Assembly: GCA_945883145.1 (NCBI GenBank)
Contig: CAMCXB010000056.1
Span: forward strand, 1 to 14,903
Direction: 5' to 3'
Length of the DNA: 14,903 nt
Source of the DNA: Bordetella parapertussis
GTDB lineage: Bacteria; Pseudomonadota; Gammaproteobacteria; Burkholderiales; Burkholderiaceae_D
The number at the start of each line of letters is the position of its first letter. Within the stretch, counting starts at the first letter, position 1. The notes under the pieces are model-generated. The model did not search any database and was not told the DNA's origin. It saw only the letters and a program-made list of their open reading frames with translations. Below are positions 7,933-14,903 of this stretch, piece by piece. The translations under genes and the position numbers were made by a program.

Positions 7933-8529
7933 ATGAAAAAAATTCTTTTAAGCGCAATGCTGGCACTGACCGCGATTTCAGCACAAGCACAGTTAAAACC
8001 ATACGTCTCGTTTGATTATGCTGATGAAGAAAAGCGTTCTTCAGGCTCAAAAAATGCCGCAGTTAACATGACAATCGGCGTTAAAGCACCAAACAAATGG
8101 GAATACTCGATCAAGGCGGGTTATTCTGATCCAGCATCACCTGGAACATCTTCCTCAAGTCAAAATACGCAAAACGTTGAACTCAAGGTAAAAAAATCAT
8201 TTGAAACCGGCTTTGGTGTCTACCCCTATGTTGCAGTCAGATTAGGACAAAAATTCACTGCTGCAAACGCAGTAAACATTAAACACTATGCAGTGGACCT
8301 TGGCTTGAAAGTACCTGTAGGAGCTGGATTTGCAGTTGATGTTGGTACACGCTACAGAAATGCATTTAATGAAAACAGTGTTCCCGCATTCGACAGCGTT
8401 CGCTATCACGCCACCCTGCTTTATGATTTCAATGAGAATCACGGTGTAGGTCTGCGATATGCGCGAAGTCAAGGCGCTGTAGATGAATCAAAAAATTCTG
8501 TACGCGCGCATTACACCTATAACTTCTAA
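7933..8529 (+). CDS. Small outer-membrane beta-barrel protein
   Basis: The precursor has 198 residues. A classic Sec signal peptide opens it (MKKILLSAMLALTAISAQA, cleavage likely after residue 19), leaving a mature protein of about 179 residues. The mature part alternates polar and hydrophobic residues in strand-like stretches such as WEYSIKAGY, YPYVAVRLG, HYAVDLGLKVPV, RYHATLLYDF and HGVGLRYARSQ. It ends in YTYNF; a C-terminal aromatic residue is the usual signal for Bam-dependent insertion. The size suits an 8-stranded barrel of the OmpA/OmpW/OmpX size class, but I cannot assign a family. The start is supported by GAGAG at 7922-7926, six bases before the ATG. It is a monocistronic unit with its own candidate promoter and terminator. 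Its role (porin, adhesin or structural) is not visible. Confidence 0.82.
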   Translation: MKKILLSAMLALTAISAQAQLKPYVSFDYADEEKRSSGSKNAAVNMTIGVKAPNKWEYSIKAGYSDPASPGTSSSSQNTQNVELKVKKSFETGFGVYPYVAVRLGQKFTAANAVNIKHYAVDLGLKVPVGAGFAVDVGTRYRNAFNENSVPAFDSVRYHATLLYDFNENHGVGLRYARSQGAVDESKNSVRAHYTYNF

Positions 8530-8541
8530 GTCTTTTCCTGC

Positions 8542-8557
8542 AACCCCAGAGAGGGTT
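8542..8557 (+). other. Small hairpin in the 3' untranslated region of the beta-barrel gene
   Basis: AACCC at 8542-8546 pairs with GGGTT at 8553-8557 around a 6-base loop, just upstream of the terminator. It may protect the mRNA end. It is short, so chance is possible. Confidence 0.35.
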
Positions 8558-8566
8558 TGCTAAATT

Positions 8567-8596
8567 AACCGGTGACTTAGGTCTCCGGTTTTTTTT
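8567..8596 (+). terminator. Rho-independent terminator after the beta-barrel gene
   Basis: AACCGG (8567-8572) pairs with CCGGTT (8585-8590). A T-T mismatch separates this from an inner GAC/GTC stem around a TTAG loop. The 3' arm runs straight into a T tract ending at 8596. It lies 38 bases after the barrel stop codon and 120 bases before the czcC-like gene, so it separates the two transcription units. Confidence 0.88.
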
Positions 8597-8649
8597 CGCC
8601 CATACTGCTGATAGGGATAAAATGAATAGTTAAGAAAAAATAAACTGCT

Positions 8650-8678
8650 CTGAAAGAAAGTCGAATACCTGCCATAAT
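8650..8678 (+). promoter_or_regulatory. Candidate promoter of the czcCBA-like operon
   Basis: CTGAAA (8650-8655, 4 of 6 to the -35 consensus) and CATAAT (8673-8678, 5 of 6 to the -10 consensus) are separated by 17 bases. They lie between the upstream terminator and the first gene, which is where the operon promoter is expected. The match is moderate. Confidence 0.4.
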
Positions 8679-8685
8679 TCGCCTG

Positions 8686-8706
8686 CCTGACAAATTCCTG
8701 ACAAAT
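8686..8706 (+). repeat. Perfect 10-base direct repeat, possible operator
   Basis: CCTGACAAAT occurs at 8686-8695 and again at 8697-8706, an 11-base period (about one helical turn), ten bases before the ATG at 8716. OmpR/PhoB-family response regulators, which include the CzcR and CopR types that control metal-efflux operons, bind direct repeats with this spacing. It lies just downstream of the candidate -10, where a bound protein would more easily repress than activate, unless the true promoter lies further downstream. No regulator gene is in the window. Confidence 0.45.
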
Positions 8707-8715
8707 AATACCGAC

Positions 8716-10041
8716 ATGAAGTTTTTTAAACATAAAGTTTTTAATTTGACAATAAATTCTATGGGAAGTTCAACACTCCGCTCTAACAAGAAGCCAACTG
8801 CATACATGTCCATTGCTGTCCTTAGCATGATGGTCGTTTTTGCAGCCCCCTTAAGAGCAGAAACCATACAGATCATTACCATTAATGAATTGATCAATAC
8901 CGTCGTAATCAACAACCCTGAGCTATTGGCTAGCAGGCAATCATTAGATGCAGCCACTGCAGGCATCACCACCGCAAAAGCATTACCTAATCCACGATTA
9001 GAAATGCAAAGCGGTCGATATAACGAACAAAATCCCGCTGCACTCTCTGGAAGAGCGAATGGTATCGGTGTTGCGCAATTAATTGAAAATCCTGCTTTAC
9101 GTAATGCGCGTATTGAAGGTGCTTTTTATAATCGTTCACGATCAGCGCAAGTCGTGGCCATGACAGAAAATGAATTAATCGCAGAAACTAAGCGCCGTGC
9201 TTATGAATACTTGCTGCGTAAAGAAGAAACCATCGCTGCTTTTGACGCACTAGGATTACTTGAACAAATTCGTGAGCGTGTAAAAGTCAGAGTACAAACT
9301 GGTGAAGCAGGACGCTATGAATTAATTAAATCGGATGCAGAAATAATCAATGCACGCCAACGTGAACAAACCGCACGACTACAAGTTCAACAAGCAGCTA
9401 TCTCGCTGAATCGACTCGCGGCAGGAAAATTACCTCCCACATGGGAATTGAATGCGCAGTTAAGCGATAAGCTACAAGTACCCGATCTTGAATTACTCAA
9501 ACAAACAGCCTTAATTGAAAATCCAGAAATCAAACAACTGGTTGCTGAATTAGATCGTTCACGCTCAAAAATTAATGAAGCAGAAGCGAGTCTTTGGCCA
9601 GGTGTAGAAATTCGCGTTTCGCAATTACGAGAGCCTGAAGCTAGACAAAATATGATAGGTCTATCGGTACAGCTGCCGATATTAGATCAACGTGCAGGCC
9701 CACGTGCAGAAGCCATTGCAGAACGTGAACGAGCAATCGTTCGTCTAGAAGGTCGTAAAGCAGAGTTACTGCAACAAATTGAACTCACATGGAATTCCGT
9801 GCAAATTGCACGCACACGTATTGATGCACTGTCTGAAGGTGCGATGCGTGATGCAGAGTCCACTTTGAAAGTTGCCCAAGCAGCTTATCGATTTGGTGAA
9901 CGTGGCATTCTTGAAGTGCTGGATGCAGAACGTGTCTTACGTTCCGTGCGCAATGATTTACTGTTAGCGCGTTATCAATTACAAGCTTCACTGATAGAAC
10001 TCGACACACTGGCAGGACGTCATGTCGCGAAATCAGAATAA
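8716..10041 (+). CDS. czcC: CzcC-like TolC-family outer-membrane efflux channel
   Basis: This is the outer-membrane channel of a tripartite metal exporter. The longest reading has 441 residues. A signal peptide ends near residue 48 (FAAPLRA-E). Because its hydrophobic core is at 31-46, the ATG at 8761 (residue 16) or 8806 (residue 31) could be the true start; none of the three has a clear Shine-Dalgarno. The mature part shows the two-fold OEP architecture: long Ala/Arg/Glu/Gln-rich helices with VINNPELLASRQ near the start and LPNPRLEMQSGR (97-108), repeated in the second half by ALIENPEIKQL and VSQLREPEARQNMIGLSVQLPI, then the RFGERGILEVLDAERVLRS helix close to the C-terminus. This matches CzcC/CusC-type TolC relatives. 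It is first in a three-gene operon, and its end overlaps the longest czcB frame by 20 bases. Confidence 0.88.
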   Translation: MKFFKHKVFNLTINSMGSSTLRSNKKPTAYMSIAVLSMMVVFAAPLRAETIQIITINELINTVVINNPELLASRQSLDAATAGITTAKALPNPRLEMQSGRYNEQNPAALSGRANGIGVAQLIENPALRNARIEGAFYNRSRSAQVVAMTENELIAETKRRAYEYLLRKEETIAAFDALGLLEQIRERVKVRVQTGEAGRYELIKSDAEIINARQREQTARLQVQQAAISLNRLAAGKLPPTWELNAQLSDKLQVPDLELLKQTALIENPEIKQLVAELDRSRSKINEAEASLWPGVEIRVSQLREPEARQNMIGLSVQLPILDQRAGPRAEAIAERERAIVRLEGRKAELLQQIELTWNSVQIARTRIDALSEGAMRDAESTLKVAQAAYRFGERGILEVLDAERVLRSVRNDLLLARYQLQASLIELDTLAGRHVAKSE

Positions 10042-11257
10042 ACACTTACTACTTCTCATACTCAACAAATTATATTTATTCGCTATGCCTAGCCTCTACA
10101 ACATGCAAAAATCTATTCTTATTCAACGCCTTGGATTACTCTTCATACTGCTAGTCACACTCAGTGCCTGCAATAAAAAAGAATCATCGACAGCCAAGCC
10201 AGTACAAGCCGTTGATACTGCCATTGTGGAAATCAAATCAGAAATGGCATCACAGTTTGTAATTGAACGCGTACAACTCAACGACATTGCCGTCACTCAA
10301 AGAGTCTCAGGCAAAATCGAAGCCAATGAACAGCGCACTACACGTATAGGCGCATCTGTAACGGGGCGAATCACTCAAGTTATGGCAGAGGTTGGTGATA
10401 GAGTCAAAGCCGGACAAGCCTTAGCAAAATTATCCAGTCCGGAACTCACTAACGCTCAATTATCATTTTTGCGTGCAGTATCAAGTAGCAAGTTAGCTGA
10501 ACGTTCAGTAGAGCGTGCACAACAATTGGTTGCTGCTGACGTGATCGGCTTTGCCGAGTTACAAAGACGCGAAGTGGAACTATCCGTAGCGCGTGCAGAG
10601 CTAAGAGCGGCTTCCGATCAACTACGTTTAATTGGTTTGTCCCCAACAACCATAGAAAGCTTACGTGAAAATGGTTCACTCGCTTCTGAAGTAGCTATCA
10701 CTGCCACTCAAACCGGTATAGTCGTAGAACGTAAAATCAGTCAAGGCCAAGTAGCGCAGCCAGGTGACCCTTTGTTTACCGTTGCTGATTTATCGAATGT
10801 CTGGGTAGTTGGCGCTTTACCTGAAAAAAATGCAAACTCAGTTTACTTAAATCAACGTGTTGATGTTGAAGTTGCAGCCATAGGCAATACACTTTTACAC
10901 GGCAAGATTGTTTTCATTAGCGACACCGTACATCCAGATACACGCACTGTTGCAATTCGTACTGCAGTCAATAATCCTAAGTTTGAACTCAAACCACAAA
11001 TGCTTGCATCACTGGTTTTAAAGGGACAAACAGTACGTCAACTAGCTGTGCCCGCAAGTGCCGTCGTGCGTGAAAATGGTCGTGAGTATGTCTTTGTGCA
11101 ATTAGACAAACTACGCTTCCGATTAACTGAAGTACGATTAGATACTGCGGTCGGTGATTATCGTCCTGTCATCAAAGGTTTAGATGAAGCCACACCGATT
11201 GTTGTTGATGGCACCTTCCATTTAAATAGTCAGCGTAAGCGCGCCGAATTGGAGTAA
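10022..11257 (+). CDS. czcB: CzcB-like periplasmic adaptor (HlyD/MFP family), probable lipoprotein
   Basis: This is the membrane-fusion subunit that links the RND pump to the outer channel in the periplasm. A lipobox LSAC places the lipidated Cys at residue 50 of the longest reading. The first half of a split biotinyl/lipoyl-like domain is at about 105-140 (GASVTGRITQVMAEVGDRVKAG). A helical hairpin follows (about 141-205), then the second lipoyl half (224-256, TQTGIVVERKISQGQVAQPGD). Beta-barrel and membrane-proximal domains finish it, with the conserved LKPQMLASLVL (323-333) and LAVPASAVV (341-349). The ATG at 10022 has AGGA four bases upstream and overlaps czcC, suggesting coupling. ATGs at 10085 or 10103 give a more normal signal length (23 residues from 10103) but lack a Shine-Dalgarno. 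There is no His-rich or Met-rich metal-binding extension. Confidence 0.88.
   Translation: MSRNQNKHLLLLILNKLYLFAMPSLYNMQKSILIQRLGLLFILLVTLSACNKKESSTAKPVQAVDTAIVEIKSEMASQFVIERVQLNDIAVTQRVSGKIEANEQRTTRIGASVTGRITQVMAEVGDRVKAGQALAKLSSPELTNAQLSFLRAVSSSKLAERSVERAQQLVAADVIGFAELQRREVELSVARAELRAASDQLRLIGLSPTTIESLRENGSLASEVAITATQTGIVVERKISQGQVAQPGDPLFTVADLSNVWVVGALPEKNANSVYLNQRVDVEVAAIGNTLLHGKIVFISDTVHPDTRTVAIRTAVNNPKFELKPQMLASLVLKGQTVRQLAVPASAVVRENGREYVFVQLDKLRFRLTEVRLDTAVGDYRPVIKGLDEATPIVVDGTFHLNSQRKRAELE
11251..11254 (+). promoter_or_regulatory. Shine-Dalgarno of czcA
   Basis: GGAG lies seven bases before the ATG at 11262 and inside the last codons of czcB, directly before its stop. This fixes the czcA start and indicates translational coupling of the two genes. 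Confidence 0.75.
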
Positions 11258-11261
11258 CAGC

Positions 11262-14200
11262 ATGCTGACAAAATTAATAGGTGAATCGCTCACACAGCGA
11301 TTGCTGATGGTGGTATTGGCATTTGCATTAATAGGCTTTGGTCTACGTGCAACGAGCAAACTCTCCGTTGATGCCTTTCCTGATGTAACTAATGTTCAGG
11401 TACAAATTGCAACCGAAGCACCTGGTCGCTCACCAGAAGAAGTCGAACGTTTTGTAACCGTGCCACTAGAAATCAGTATGACAGGATTGCCTGGCTTGAC
11501 TGATATGCGCTCTCTGAATCGCAATGGCCTCTCCATCATTACCTTAGTTTTTACCGATAGCACAGACGTTTATTTTGCTCGTCAGTTGGTAATGGAAAGA
11601 CTAATTGAATTCAATACAAAACTCCCCAAAGGCATCACACCTATTTTAGGGCCAGTCTCTACCGGCTTAGGAGAAGTGTATCAATACACATTAGAGCGAC
11701 CTGACGATGGCACCCACGCATTAAGTGAAGCTGAACTGATGGAGCGGCGCGCTATTCAGGATTGGGCAGTACGTCCCATGTTGCGTTCAATTCCTGGTAT
11801 TGCTGAAATTAATTCACAAGGTGGCTATGAACGCCAATACCAAGTAAATGTAAATCCAGATCGACTGCGTCATTATCATTTATCTTTGCGCGACGTAGAA
11901 CATGCTATCTCTCGTAATAACGCCAACTCAGGCGGAGGCATCCTACCTCAAGGTGAAGAACAATATTTGATACGCGGCGTGGGTTTAACTCGTACTGTAG
12001 AAGATATCGCCGGCATCGTCTTAAAAGAAGAAAATGGTACACCTGTTTATGTCAGAGATGTCGCTGAAGTCAAAGTTGGGCCAGCTATCCGTTATGGCGC
12101 ATTGATAAAAAATGGTGACACGGAAGCTGTCGGTGGCATCGTCATGATGCTACGCGCAGGAAATGCAAAAGAAATCGTGACGCGTATTAAAGGCCGCGTG
12201 AATGAAATCAATGCAAAAAACATGCTGCCGGGTGGATTAAAAATAGTCCCCTTCTATGATCGTACTGAATTAGTTGATGCTTCACTCTGGATGGTAGGCA
12301 AAGTATTAATTGAAGGTGTGATTCTTGTCGTAATTGTGTTGCTGATTTTCTTGGGTGATATACGATCAAGTCTTGTGGTGGTAGCGACCTTAGTCATCAC
12401 TCCTCTGGTTACCTTCATGGCCATGAATCGTTTAGGTATCTCCGCCAATCTCATGTCATTGGGAGGTTTAGCGATTGCGATTGGACTCATGGTGGATGGC
12501 ACTGTGGTGGTAGTGGAAAATGTATTCCACAAACTAGGCGTTGCTCAATTAAGCATACGCGAACGTTTACACGTTGTGTTGGATGCCACCATTGAAGTAG
12601 CCAAACCTACTATCTACGGCATCTCCATCATTATTCTCGTTTTCTTACCTCTCATGACCCTAACCGGCATGGAAGGAAAAATGTTTGCACCTTTAGCGCT
12701 GACAATCGCCATTGCTTTGGCAGTATCATTATTCATTTCTTTATTCTTATCTCCAGCATTGTGTTTTTATATTTTAAAAGGTGGCTCTGACCACGACACC
12801 AAACCCATCGCTTGGATGAAAAAGCATTATCTCAACTTATTACAAGCAGCTTTATCATCACAGAAAAAAACGATCGCTGCAGCTATTGTCACGTTATTGA
12901 TTTCTTTTATGCTAGTGCCGTTCTTAGGTAAGAGCTTTATACCGACTATGAACGAAGGCTCTATCGTTCCAGGAATCATACGTGCGCCTAGTATTTCAAT
13001 CGAAGAGTCAGTACAAATTGAAACTAGAGCTATGCAGTTAATTAAACCCATTCCTGGAGTGCGATTAGTTGTATCTCCACTTGGACGTGGAGAGTCGCCT
13101 GCCGATCCATCTGGACAAAATGAATCAAATCCCATAGTCAGCATCGATCCAAACTCAGACCGCACACAAGCTGAAATAGAAAAAGATATTCGTGCTGCAC
13201 TGTCTGTAATACCGGGCATACAAGTGGTAATGAATCAACCAATTGCACAACGTGTGGATGAGATGTTAACTGGCGTGCGTTCACAGCTAGCAATTAAAAT
13301 TTTCGGTGATGATTTAGCAGAACTAAAACTCATTTCTGAGCAAGTTGCAAACATCGTTAAAACCGTTCCAGGCGCAAAAGATATACGTATTGATCGTCTA
13401 TCTGGACAACAAACCCTCACGATTGATGTTGATAGACCTGCGATTGCACGTTATGGCATTAATGTCTCTGATATTCACGACATCATTGAAACAGCCATAG
13501 GTGGTAGTGAAGTGAGTCAACTGTATGAAGGTGAACGTCGATTTGCGATTCAAATTCGTTATCCAGAAAATTATCGTAACTCTATTCAAGCGATTAAAAA
13601 AACTTTATTACGGACTCCTGATAACGCACTCATTCCACTTGAATCCGTCGCAACTATACAATTAGTTGATAGCCCTCCTACGGTTAATCGTGAGTCAGGT
13701 AAACGGCGCGTGGTAGTAGGCACCAACGTAGCTGATCGCGATCTAGGTAGCTTCGTCGCTGAAGTCCAGCAACGCGTTGAAAAGGAAATCAAACTTCCTG
13801 AAGGCTATTATTTTTCATGGGGTGGACAGTTTGAAAATATGGAACGTGCTATGGGCACACTGATAATCATCATTCCATTGACGATTGCTGCCATCTTCTT
13901 CTTGTTGTTTATGATGTTTAATTCATTAAAACTTGCCTCACTCATCATCTTAGTATTGCCATTCGCTTCAATCGGTGGCGTGTTTGGTTTAGCAATCACC
14001 GGTGAATACTTATCTGTCCCTGCCTCAGTCGGCTTTATTGCACTGTGGGGTATCGCCGTCTTAAACGGTATCGTGCTCGTTTCTTGTATACGTCGACTGC
14101 GTGAAGAAGGTATAGCCGTACGTGAGGCAATCTATGAAGGATGCATACAACGTTTCCGTCCCGTGATGATGACTGCAACTGTGGCACTCTTGGGCTTGGT

Positions 14201-14360
14201 ACCATTCTTGTTTGCGACTGGCCCCGGCTCAGAAGTACAACGCCCTTTAGCCGTCGTCGTGATTGGCGGTTTAATCAGCTCTACGCTGTTAACCTTAGTC
14301 GTATTACCCGTCTTGTATCGTTGGTTCGACCCTCCAGTTACTTTACAAAACCAAGACTAA
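11262..14360 (+). CDS. czcA: CzcA/CusA-family heavy-metal RND efflux pump (HME-RND)
   Basis: This is the inner-membrane proton/metal antiporter of the operon, with 1032 residues, normal for the family. Membrane helix 1 is near 10-30, followed by the typical SVDAFPDVTNVQVQI (34-48). A first large periplasmic loop has STGLGEVYQYTLE. Membrane helices 2-6 lie at about 340-505, a second periplasmic loop follows, and helices 8-12 lie at about 865-1020. The helix-4 signature is AIGLMVDGTVVVVEN (406-420). It keeps the equivalents of CzcA D408 and E415 (D412, E419) needed for proton transfer, but has Ala where the zinc/cobalt type has the Asp of DFG. The AIG form recalls CusA-type pumps (AIGxMVDAA), yet DG rather than DA follows, so the metal cannot be assigned. 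It starts four bases after the czcB stop. Confidence 0.94.
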   Translation: MLTKLIGESLTQRLLMVVLAFALIGFGLRATSKLSVDAFPDVTNVQVQIATEAPGRSPEEVERFVTVPLEISMTGLPGLTDMRSLNRNGLSIITLVFTDSTDVYFARQLVMERLIEFNTKLPKGITPILGPVSTGLGEVYQYTLERPDDGTHALSEAELMERRAIQDWAVRPMLRSIPGIAEINSQGGYERQYQVNVNPDRLRHYHLSLRDVEHAISRNNANSGGGILPQGEEQYLIRGVGLTRTVEDIAGIVLKEENGTPVYVRDVAEVKVGPAIRYGALIKNGDTEAVGGIVMMLRAGNAKEIVTRIKGRVNEINAKNMLPGGLKIVPFYDRTELVDASLWMVGKVLIEGVILVVIVLLIFLGDIRSSLVVVATLVITPLVTFMAMNRLGISANLMSLGGLAIAIGLMVDGTVVVVENVFHKLGVAQLSIRERLHVVLDATIEVAKPTIYGISIIILVFLPLMTLTGMEGKMFAPLALTIAIALAVSLFISLFLSPALCFYILKGGSDHDTKPIAWMKKHYLNLLQAALSSQKKTIAAAIVTLLISFMLVPFLGKSFIPTMNEGSIVPGIIRAPSISIEESVQIETRAMQLIKPIPGVRLVVSPLGRGESPADPSGQNESNPIVSIDPNSDRTQAEIEKDIRAALSVIPGIQVVMNQPIAQRVDEMLTGVRSQLAIKIFGDDLAELKLISEQVANIVKTVPGAKDIRIDRLSGQQTLTIDVDRPAIARYGINVSDIHDIIETAIGGSEVSQLYEGERRFAIQIRYPENYRNSIQAIKKTLLRTPDNALIPLESVATIQLVDSPPTVNRESGKRRVVVGTNVADRDLGSFVAEVQQRVEKEIKLPEGYYFSWGGQFENMERAMGTLIIIIPLTIAAIFFLLFMMFNSLKLASLIILVLPFASIGGVFGLAITGEYLSVPASVGFIALWGIAVLNGIVLVSCIRRLREEGIAVREAIYEGCIQRFRPVMMTATVALLGLVPFLFATGPGSEVQRPLAVVVIGGLISSTLLTLVVLPVLYRWFDPPVTLQNQD

Positions 14361-14411
14361 ATTTAGGATTCTGATTGCAAGCTGAATCTAGACAACAGTC
14401 GCAGCAACACC

Positions 14412-14457
14412 TTCAGCGCGCTCACAACAATCAAAGCGCGCTGAACTATGTTTTATT
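14412..14457 (+). terminator. Perfect inverted repeat after czcA, possible terminator
   Basis: TTCAGCGCGC (14412-14421) is a perfect 10-base inverted repeat of GCGCGCTGAA (14436-14445) around a 14-base loop. It is followed five bases later by TTTTATT. It lies about 50 bases after the czcA stop. The GC-rich stem is strong, but the T tract is short and offset, so termination may be partial or rho-assisted. Confidence 0.55.
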
Positions 14458-14465
14458 GAATCCTT

Positions 14466-14768
14466 ATGCACGATGTGCCAAATGCCAAAATCAATGACTG
14501 CGCACTCAACTTATTAATGGCTGGTGACATACACATGTCAGATGTATTACAACCACCACCCAGACTATTGATAGGCAACCATTTAGGGCGCCCAAAAGTG
14601 CATACCCTAGCCTTTAGTTGCCTAAAAATTCAATCCCAGACGCCAATTCCCATTGCAGCAGATGGCGAATATCTAGGATTAGCCAATGAAATAAAAATTG
14701 TTAACCGTACCCAATGTTTAGCTGCGTTTGTCTCTAACATCAGCTATGATTCTATAAAAACCTTATAA
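14466..14768 (+). pseudogene. Probable C-terminal remnant of a YegS/diacylglycerol-kinase-type lipid kinase
   Basis: The frame encodes 100 residues from an ATG that has a stop just upstream (TGA at 14457) and no Shine-Dalgarno. Residues 38-71 show the order found near the C-terminus of DAGK/YegS-like lipid kinases: NHLGRPKVHTL, a Leu/Ile-rich strand, then TPIPIAADGEYLG, where P-x-x-x-DGE-x-x-G is the family hallmark, and a final strand LANEIKIV. Intact members are about 300 residues and carry an N-terminal NTP-binding GGDGT motif, which is absent here. The upstream 105 bases cannot hold the missing 200 residues, and the gene before it is the unrelated czcA. I infer a decayed gene with its body deleted. 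A short standalone protein is an alternative. Confidence 0.5.
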
Positions 14769-14805
14769 GCGAGCCGGTGGCGAAAGACCACGCACTCAAG
14801 CAAAC

Positions 14806-14903
14806 ATGATTAAACTAAAATTACTAGGTTGTAATGGTGGCATAGGTGGAATAAGACGCACCACTTGCTATGCACTGGATGAATCCGTACTGATTGACGC
14901 AGG
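14806..14903 (+). CDS. MBL-fold metallo-hydrolase, N-terminal fragment (runs off window)
   Basis: Only the first 32 codons are present. They read MIKLKLLGCNGGIGG, then RRTTCYALDESVLIDA. The pattern LGCxGGIGG followed by R-T-T and a VLIDAG strand is the start of beta-lactamase-fold hydrolases annotated as class II cAMP phosphodiesterase-like in betaproteobacteria. The HxHxDH zinc motif would lie beyond the window. It starts 37 bases after the kinase remnant; the Shine-Dalgarno is weak. Fold assignment is fairly secure, substrate is not. Confidence 0.65.
   Translation, partial: MIKLKLLGCNGGIGGIRRTTCYALDESVLIDA

Noticed and set aside
8747..8752. TTGACA consensus -35 just inside the czcC frame
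   Set aside because: No -10-like hexamer lies 16-18 bases downstream, so it is probably chance, though it would matter if the gene starts at 8761 or 8806.
8577..8972. 131-codon minus-strand frame opposite the czcC start
   Set aside because: It overlaps the T tract of the upstream terminator and the signal-peptide region of czcC; the product has no recognisable features.
1..14903. CRISPR arrays, tRNA or rRNA genes, insertion sequences, attachment sites
   Set aside because: No regularly spaced repeats, cloverleaf-like or rRNA-like stretches, transposase frames or terminal inverted repeats were seen on reading both strands by eye; a computed scan was not possible.

Overview
The window looks like a chromosomal piece of a betaproteobacterium, probably order Burkholderiales, with moderate GC (mid-40s percent by eye, not computed). 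The main clue is a tandem pair of cyanophycin synthetase genes, one short and one full length, an arrangement known from Cupriavidus/Ralstonia-type bacteria. The orphan TAXI-type binding protein, the CzcCBA-type efflux operon and the start of a GIGG-type MBL-fold hydrolase fit the same origin. A low-GC genus such as Polynucleobacter would fit, but this is a guess from protein style, not a search.

Layout. Bases 1-3804 (+): the 3' part of a short cphA-like gene (cphA'), then a complete 866-residue cphA. Bases 3819-6463 (-): a class I SAM-dependent methyltransferase and, upstream of it, a membrane-anchored TAXI-family solute-binding protein. The methyltransferase converges on cphA with only 14 bases between them. 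Bases 6464-6658: a divergent intergenic region. Bases 6659-7798 (+): a 379-residue protein I do not recognise, made of degenerate repeats. Bases 7933-8529 (+): a small outer-membrane beta-barrel with its own candidate promoter and a strong rho-independent terminator. Bases 8716-14360 (+): a heavy-metal RND operon, czcC-czcB-czcA. Bases 14466-14768 (+): an apparent C-terminal remnant of a YegS/diacylglycerol-kinase-type lipid kinase. Bases 14806-14903 (+): the first 32 codons of an MBL-fold hydrolase, cut by the window edge.

How the genes work together. The full CphA has every motif needed to polymerise aspartate and arginine into cyanophycin, a nitrogen and carbon store. Its upstream partner keeps the ATP-grasp end but has a destroyed Mur-ligase P-loop and lacks the last Mur domain. 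At most it could act as a half-enzyme or structural partner. CzcC (outer-membrane channel), CzcB (periplasmic adaptor, probable lipoprotein) and CzcA (proton-driven pump) should form one trans-envelope metal exporter. A perfect 10-base direct repeat with an 11-base period just before czcC looks like a response-regulator operator. The least explained items are the repeat protein at 6659-7798, the TAXI protein with a cytoplasmic coiled-coil tail and no visible TRAP permease, and the degenerate CphA'.
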